Shown here piece by piece: positions 63,404 to 64,000 of a DNA stretch of 64,000 bases. The notes beneath the pieces are model-generated. The model worked only from the letters and a program-made list of their open reading frames with translations, was not told the origin of the DNA and did no database searches. This DNA comes from Robbsia sp. KACC 23696 (GTDB lineage Bacteria; Pseudomonadota; Gammaproteobacteria; Burkholderiales; Burkholderiaceae): assembly GCF_039852015.1 (NCBI RefSeq), contig NZ_CP156626.1, positions 3,196,249 through 3,260,248 of the forward strand. Reading direction: 5' to 3'. Positions within the stretch are counted from its first letter, which is position 1. Every line of letters begins with the position of its first letter. The translations under genes were made by a program, and so were the position numbers.

Positions 63404-64000
63404 ATGAGCCTGAACGATCCGCAACACCATCAACAACTGGAGCAGCAACTCGATCAAGCGCGCCTGTTTTTCAGCCCTTCCGGTGCCACGTCAAGATCGG
63501 CAGTTGGTCAGTTATATGCGGCGCCGGAACCCACCTTGCCCAAGATCGAGGAAAACAAAAACGGCGTCTTCAGCGTCATGCATCTAAAGAAGAAAGTGGC
63601 GGCGTCGATCCAGGACGATCTGGACCGTGCCAGCGAGTGCATGATCAATCTGGCCTATCTGGGCACGCAGCATTGTCAGCGCCTTGCGAATAAGAAGAAC
63701 GATCCGGACCTGCTTTTCGACACGAAGTCGTGGAAGGATGTACTGACGCATTACCCGATGTTGGGGCCGTTCCAGTTCGAGAGGAGTAAGTTCAACCAGA
63801 AGATACGCGGCGTGGATTTCTCATCCGAAGTACTGACGCGCATTCTAGGCGCCGCCGTTGGCGGGCCCGTCGTGGAAGCGTTCCTAAAGTTCCTCGGCGG
63901 ATTTGGCACGCAGATCAAGGCCGGGGTCGATCGATCGAGCAAGCCGTTTCACTTCGTCGCCAACACGGTTTTCATCGATGCCAAGCAGAGTGGTAATACC
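63404..64000 (+). CDS. unknown protein, 3' part outside the window
   Basis: The frame begins at ATG 63404 behind GAGGAAG and stays open for 199 codons to the end of the window, so the C-terminus is missing. The N-terminal ~50 residues are Gln/Pro/Ser-rich. From about residue 50 the sequence looks folded: VFSVMHLKKKVAASIQDDLD, then INLAYLGTQHCQRLANKKND, FQFERSKFNQKIRGVDFSSE and GGPVVEAFLKFLGGFG. No export signal is seen. I cannot assign a family. The composition and lack of neighbours of known function give no role. Confidence 0.6.
   Translation, partial: MSLNDPQHHQQLEQQLDQARLFFSPSGATSRSAVGQLYAAPEPTLPKIEENKNGVFSVMHLKKKVAASIQDDLDRASECMINLAYLGTQHCQRLANKKNDPDLLFDTKSWKDVLTHYPMLGPFQFERSKFNQKIRGVDFSSEVLTRILGAAVGGPVVEAFLKFLGGFGTQIKAGVDRSSKPFHFVANTVFIDAKQSGNT

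Overview
The window is GC-rich Gram-negative DNA with the gene content of a Burkholderiaceae chromosome (Burkholderia, Paraburkholderia or Robbsia type). It carries an OmpC-type Burkholderia porin, a D-arabinitol catabolic operon, many LysR/GntR/SorC regulators and numerous amino-acid ABC importers. The species cannot be fixed from sequence alone. No rRNA, tRNA, CRISPR array, transposase or phage gene was seen.

Layout. 1-2.8 kb: a partial methyltransferase and a RutG-like pyrimidine permease. 3.0-12.7 kb: a polyol operon in the order binding protein, two permeases, HAD phosphatase, ATPase, D-arabinitol 4-dehydrogenase, xylulokinase, followed by a convergent SorC-type regulator. A 9-bp inverted repeat upstream is a candidate operator. 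13-16 kb: an orphan CesT-like chaperone, a porin and a 1.3-kb stretch without genes. 16-22 kb: a GntR regulator, an aminotransferase, a two-gene operon of an SDR and a DapA-like aldolase with altered catalytic residues, a racemase and an M14-like hydrolase. 22.2-22.9 kb: an unusual 243-residue protein with two PPxY motifs and a C-terminal membrane anchor, which looks like a secreted effector.

23-41.6 kb: a large amine or modified-amino-acid catabolic island. It has two FMN/4Fe-4S/FAD oxidoreductases, two further flavin oxidases, a GMC oxidoreductase, an enolase-superfamily enzyme, a cupin, three polar-amino-acid-type binding proteins, two permease pairs, one ATPase and a GntR regulator closely related to the one at 16.1 kb. 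The substrate is not known.

42.5-46.35 kb: the most interesting locus, a lasso-peptide gene cluster. It has a fused RRE/leader peptidase (B), an asparagine-synthetase-like cyclase (C), and downstream three tiny precursor genes whose predicted cores all begin with Gly1 and have Glu8, with Thr at leader position -2. The leaders are very short, share an LxG(I/V)xATxATQ motif, and the array ends at a strong GC hairpin. No dedicated exporter or lasso isopeptidase gene is in the cluster.

46.4-64 kb: an Lhr-type helicase, a pirin and a divergent LysR regulator, a glycine-zipper lipoprotein, a thioredoxin-like protein, a GntR/HutC regulator with an MFS carrier and amidohydrolase, an MliC-type lysozyme inhibitor, a DHA2 efflux protein, a P-loop kinase, a sugar porter, a regulator with two LuxR-type HTH domains in tandem, and a partial unknown gene that runs off the end.
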